DNA from: PALSA-612 sp963755155
GTDB lineage: Bacteria; Actinomycetota; Thermoleophilia; Gaiellales; Gaiellaceae
Assembly: GCA_963755155.1 (NCBI GenBank)
Contig: CAVWIV010000003.1
Coordinates: 124,001-188,000, forward strand
Length of the DNA stretch: 64,000 bases
Direction: 5' to 3'
Shown one piece after another: positions 61,321 to 64,000 of the stretch; positions within the stretch are counted from its first letter, which is position 1; every line of letters begins with the position of its first letter. A program made the position numbers and the translations under genes. The notes under the pieces are model-generated. The model saw only the letters and a program-made list of their open reading frames with translations, ran no database searches and was not told the DNA's origin.

Positions 61321-61385
61321 GGGCCTCCGAGGGTAACTGCCCCCGCCGAGCGGAATCTACCGGCTAGAGGTCATGCCCTTCAAAC

Positions 61386-61769
61386 CTACCGTTGCCAGAA
61401 GATCGCTATCGCTCCCTGCAGCTCCTCCTCGCGGCCCATGAGCGGGAACGCGGTTACCGAGACGTCGCGGGGGACGCCGTCCGCACCCGTGAACTCAACC
61501 GTCGTGTGCACGGGGCGCCGCTCGAAAAGCGCAACGCCCACGGGCAGCTCCTCGAGTGGAACAGGGATCGAGAAGGCGTCTGGCCACTCCGCGGCGGATA
61601 GCTCGCCGGCGTCCTCGAACGTGATCCCGTGCATCTCCTCGGCGGCCCTGTTGAAGAAGACGAGGTTCCCCTCGGCATCGAGCACGGAGATCGGGACGGA
61701 GAGATTCGCCGCGACTCCCCTGGCCAGGATGAGCGCGAGGCTCTTCTGCGGTCTCGTAATCGTTGCCAC
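61386..61769 (-). CDS. Stand-alone PAS-domain protein, paralogue
   Basis: 127 residues from GTG 61769. The pattern KSLALILARGVAANLSVPIS, VLDAEGNLVFFNRAAEEMHG, then VTAFPLMGREEELQGAIAIF matches the neighbour at 60910-61320. The frame is open further upstream, into the divergent MarR gene, but the homology begins at VATITRPQKSLAL. It is divergent to marR with the palindrome between, so the two genes are probably co-regulated. Confidence 0.86.
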   Translation of the reverse strand: MATITRPQKSLALILARGVAANLSVPISVLDAEGNLVFFNRAAEEMHGITFEDAGELSAAEWPDAFSIPVPLEELPVGVALFERRPVHTTVEFTGADGVPRDVSVTAFPLMGREEELQGAIAIFWQR

Positions 61770-61814
61770 GACCGTGCCAGCAGGGTAGCGAAGGAGGGCA
61801 CGACCGCCGGTTTT

Positions 61815-61829
61815 GTTAACCTGGTTAAC
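61815..61829. promoter_or_regulatory. MarR operator palindrome
   Basis: GTTAACC-T-GGTTAAC is a perfect 15-bp palindrome in the divergent gap between the PAS gene (GTG 61769) and the MarR gene (TTG 61833). It ends 3 bp before the TTG. Its size and position are those of MarR-family operators, so autoregulation and control of both sides are likely. Confidence 0.75.
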
Positions 61830-61832
61830 GAA

Positions 61833-62279
61833 TTGCCCGCGACCACCTCCGCCGATCCGCTCGCCGTCGCGAACACGCTGCGGCCCGTTCTCCTCCAGCT
61901 CGCCCGCGAGCTCCGGCGTGAGGTGCACCCGCTCGGCGTAACGGGCGGGCAGGTGACGCTGCTCGTCTCCATCCGGCGCACGCCGGGAGTAGGCGTGCGG
62001 GAGCTTGCCGCTAGAGAAGGCGTGTCCCCCGCCGCGATGTCCAGGCATGTCGCCCGGCTCGTGCGCGCGGGCCTAGTCCGGCGGACCGCGGGGGCAGGCG
62101 GCGACGGCCGGCGGGTGGGGATCGAGCTGACCGAAGAGGCGGAGCGCGTCCTCAGGCTCGTGCGCTCGAGGCGTACCGCGTGGCTCGTCGCGCGCCTGCG
62201 GACACTCGACGACGACGCGCTGGCGGCTATCGACGACGCGGTCGAGCCGCTGCGCGCGCTCATCGAGGCCCGGCCGTGA
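61833..62279 (+). CDS. MarR-family transcriptional regulator
   Basis: 148 residues from TTG 61833. The winged helix includes VHPLGVTGGQVTLLVSIRRT, VRELAAREGVSPAAMSRHVA, RLVRAGLVRRTAGAGGDGRR and VGIELTEEAERVLRLVRSRR. The stop overlaps the GTG of the exporter gene as GTGA. Family members usually bind small aromatic or oxidising compounds and repress exporters. Confidence 0.92.
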   Translation: MPATTSADPLAVANTLRPVLLQLARELRREVHPLGVTGGQVTLLVSIRRTPGVGVRELAAREGVSPAAMSRHVARLVRAGLVRRTAGAGGDGRRVGIELTEEAERVLRLVRSRRTAWLVARLRTLDDDALAAIDDAVEPLRALIEARP

Positions 62280-63535
62280 CCGCGGCGTTCCTGCGCCTGA
62301 ACCGGCGGACGTTCGCCAGCCTCCGGCATCGCAACTACCGGCTGTTCTTCGTCGGCCAGACGATCTCGGTCACCGGGGCGTGGATGCAGAACGTCGCGAT
62401 GGCGTGGCTCGTGCTCGAGCTGACCGGCTCTCCGGTCGCGGTCGGCATCCTCGTCCTCTGCCAGTTCGTCCCGTTCAGCGTCTTCGGCCTCTTTGCCGGC
62501 GTCTTCGCCGACCGGCTCGACCCGAGACGGCTCGTGATGGCGACACAGGCGGCCGCGATGGTCACGGCGACGCTCCTGGCGGTGCTGACGCTGCTCGGAA
62601 ACATCGAGCCGTGGCAGGTCTACGTGCTCGCCGTGCTGCGAGGCATGGTGATGGTGTTCGACGCACCCGCGCGGCAGGCGTTCACGTATCAGATGGTCGG
62701 GCCGGCCGAGCTCCCGAACGCGATCGCGCTCAACTCCTCGCTCTTCAACGCGGCACGCGTCGTCGGGCCCGCGATCGGCGGCGTGCTCGTCGCCGCGTTC
62801 GGAGCCGGCTTGTGCTTCGCCGCCAACGCCGTGAGCTTCCTCGCGGTGCTCATCGCCCTGGCCGCGATGAGCGTCCACGACCTGGTTCCACTGAAGCGCG
62901 ACGGCCCACGGCCGGCGATCTTCGCCGGGACGTGGGAGGCGGTGCGCTACGCGCGTCGCTCCCGGCGCGTGGGCATCGTGCTCGTGCTGGTCGCCGTCGT
63001 CAGCACCTTCGCGTTCAACTTCAACGTGCTGCTGCCGGTGCTTGCAGGGGAGACGCTCGACGCCGGGCCGGAGGTGTTCGGGATCCTGAGCGCGACCTTC
63101 GGGGCGGGCGCCCTCCTCGGTGCCTTGCTCTCCGCGACGATCGCGCGGGCGAGCCTAAGGCTGCTGCTACTGGGCATGGCGGGGTTCGGGCTCGCCGAGC
63201 TCCTGCTCGCACCCATACAAACGCTCGCCATGGCGGCGGCCTGCCTCTTCGCGGCCGGGCTCTGCTTCACGGTCTGGCACGCGAACGCCAACGCGTCCCT
63301 CCAACTCCGCGTGCCCGATGCGATCCGAGGCCGTGTGCTCGGGCTGTACTTCTACGCCTTCCTGGGGCTCCAGCCCGTCGGTGGTCTCCTCTCCGGCTGG
63401 CTCGCGGACGTCGGAGGCACCTCGCTGGCATTCGCGGTCGGCGGCACTGTGACGCTGGTCGCGACCGGCGTCGCGCTCGTCAGGCTCGGGGAAGTCCCTC
63501 GTCTCCGGCTCGCGCACACCTTTACTCGCACCTGA
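62276..63535 (+). CDS. MFS transporter (EntS/MFS_3 type)
   Basis: 419 residues from GTG 62276 with about 12 hydrophobic segments. LRHRNYRLFFVGQTISVTGA (first loop), FAGVFADRLDPRRLVMATQA (A motif) and RGMVMVFDAPARQAFTYQMV are the typical MFS_3 signature of multidrug and siderophore exporters. Co-transcription with marR supports a drug or metabolite exporter under MarR control. Confidence 0.93.
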   Translation: MTAAFLRLNRRTFASLRHRNYRLFFVGQTISVTGAWMQNVAMAWLVLELTGSPVAVGILVLCQFVPFSVFGLFAGVFADRLDPRRLVMATQAAAMVTATLLAVLTLLGNIEPWQVYVLAVLRGMVMVFDAPARQAFTYQMVGPAELPNAIALNSSLFNAARVVGPAIGGVLVAAFGAGLCFAANAVSFLAVLIALAAMSVHDLVPLKRDGPRPAIFAGTWEAVRYARRSRRVGIVLVLVAVVSTFAFNFNVLLPVLAGETLDAGPEVFGILSATFGAGALLGALLSATIARASLRLLLLGMAGFGLAELLLAPIQTLAMAAACLFAAGLCFTVWHANANASLQLRVPDAIRGRVLGLYFYAFLGLQPVGGLLSGWLADVGGTSLAFAVGGTVTLVATGVALVRLGEVPRLRLAHTFTRT

Positions 63536-63627
63536 TCGCGTCTTTTCCCCCGCCGCACCGCTCTCTGACCTGAGCGGGCAATAGATCCGCCTGCAGGTGA
63601 ACGGTCATCTACAGGAGGGGGTTCAAG

Positions 63628-64000
63628 ATGGCAGGCAAGGCAGTGCTCCTCGCGATTGGCGCGAGCCTCGTGCTCGCGGCAGCCGCCTACGGGGCTCTCA
63701 TCGTCGGCACGCCGGGTAACGACCAGCTCGTCGGAACTCCGCAGGCCGACCGGGTCTACGCGCTCGGAGGCAACGACTCGATCCGCGCGCGGGGCGGGAA
63801 CGACGAGATCCACGGCCAGGGCGACGGCGACCGCATCAAGGCGGGAGCCGGTGACGACGAGTCGTACGGTGGCGGCGGCCCGGACTCGATGTGGGCCGGC
63901 CGCGGGGCCGACAGGCAGTTCGGCGGGCCGGGGGACGACGTCCTTCACGCCCTCGCCGACGACGACCAGATGGACGGTCTCGACTGCGGCCCGGGCCAGG
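63628..64000 (+). CDS. Exported calcium-binding RTX-like repeat protein, N-terminal part
   Basis: ATG 63628 after AGGAGGGGG; open to the window edge, so the C-terminus is missing. A signal peptide or anchor (AVLLAIGASLVLAAAAYGA) is followed by repeated GGxGxDxx nonapeptides (GTPGNDQLVG, LGGNDSIRARGGNDEIHG, GAGDDESYGGGGPDS, GGPGDDVLHALADDDQM). These form calcium-binding beta-rolls. The 92-bp gap before it, from 63536, shows no clear signal besides the ribosome site. Confidence 0.85.
   Translation, partial: MAGKAVLLAIGASLVLAAAAYGALIVGTPGNDQLVGTPQADRVYALGGNDSIRARGGNDEIHGQGDGDRIKAGAGDDESYGGGGPDSMWAGRGADRQFGGPGDDVLHALADDDQMDGLDCGPGQ

Overview
The window is very GC-rich DNA with dense genes, frequent GTG and TTG starts, and many GTGA/ATGA/TTGA stop-start overlaps. 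The gene families (single-frame homocysteine methyltransferase/methylenetetrahydrofolate reductase, GAF histidine kinases with NarL-type regulators, DUF1996, DUF2231, GFA and dodecin proteins, a primary sigma factor with a short acidic N-terminus) suggest a soil or sediment actinobacterium, probably class Thermoleophilia (Gaiella- or Solirubrobacter-like). That assignment is inference from gene content. No rRNA, insertion sequence, integrase or CRISPR array was found. Two tRNA genes are present: Thr-GGU and Asp-GUC.

Layout. 0-15 kb holds the N-terminal part of a PASTA membrane protein, tRNA-Thr with a duplicated 3' end 300 bp downstream, an ArsR/AHSA1 pair with a readable leaderless promoter-operator, a glucuronyl C5-epimerase-like secreted protein, YcaQ-like, TolB-like and matrixin-like proteins, an NrtR-type Nudix regulator with a palindromic operator followed by two tandem zinc-type dehydrogenases, and several small membrane proteins. 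15-31 kb holds dodecin, a Vps62-like secreted/membrane protein, a GT39 enzyme, a GAF sensor kinase with its regulator, a membrane-anchored copper nitrite reductase (NirK) with all copper and catalytic ligands, a GGDEF plus HD-GYP protein convergent with the primary sigma factor, the bifunctional methionine/folate enzyme, a glycoside hydrolase and tRNA-Asp. 31-47.8 kb is a surface-glycan locus: sulfatase-fold protein, methyltransferase, GT4 and GT2 glycosyltransferases, a NodB-type deacetylase, a tandem GT4 fusion, a nucleotidyltransferase, an HPr-kinase-like P-loop protein, and an ABC-2 exporter. 47.8-53 kb carries a second ArsR/AHSA1 module and three exported enzymes with Tat-like leaders. 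53-64 kb carries a second sensor kinase/regulator pair flanked by two paralogous exported proteins, a candidate structured RNA, a cupredoxin, a three-gene secreted-protein operon, a collagen-like/lamin-tail protein, a MarR regulator with a perfect palindrome beside two paralogous PAS proteins and an MFS exporter, and the start of a calcium-binding RTX-like protein.

Caution on sequence quality. About nineteen genes with clear family identity are broken by single-base frame changes, clustered at about 1.8-6.5, 9-14.2, 34-47.2, 50.6 and 60.1 kb, while 17.4-34.9 kb reads cleanly. The same protein resumes in another frame each time, so I treat these mainly as assembly or sequencing indels and annotate whole genes across them. 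Boundaries in those genes are approximate.

The observations I consider most worth following are a folded 165-nt element after the second response regulator, the nucleotidyltransferase/HPr-kinase-like pair inside the exporter locus, the tandem GT4 fusion, and the duplicated tRNA-Thr 3' end.
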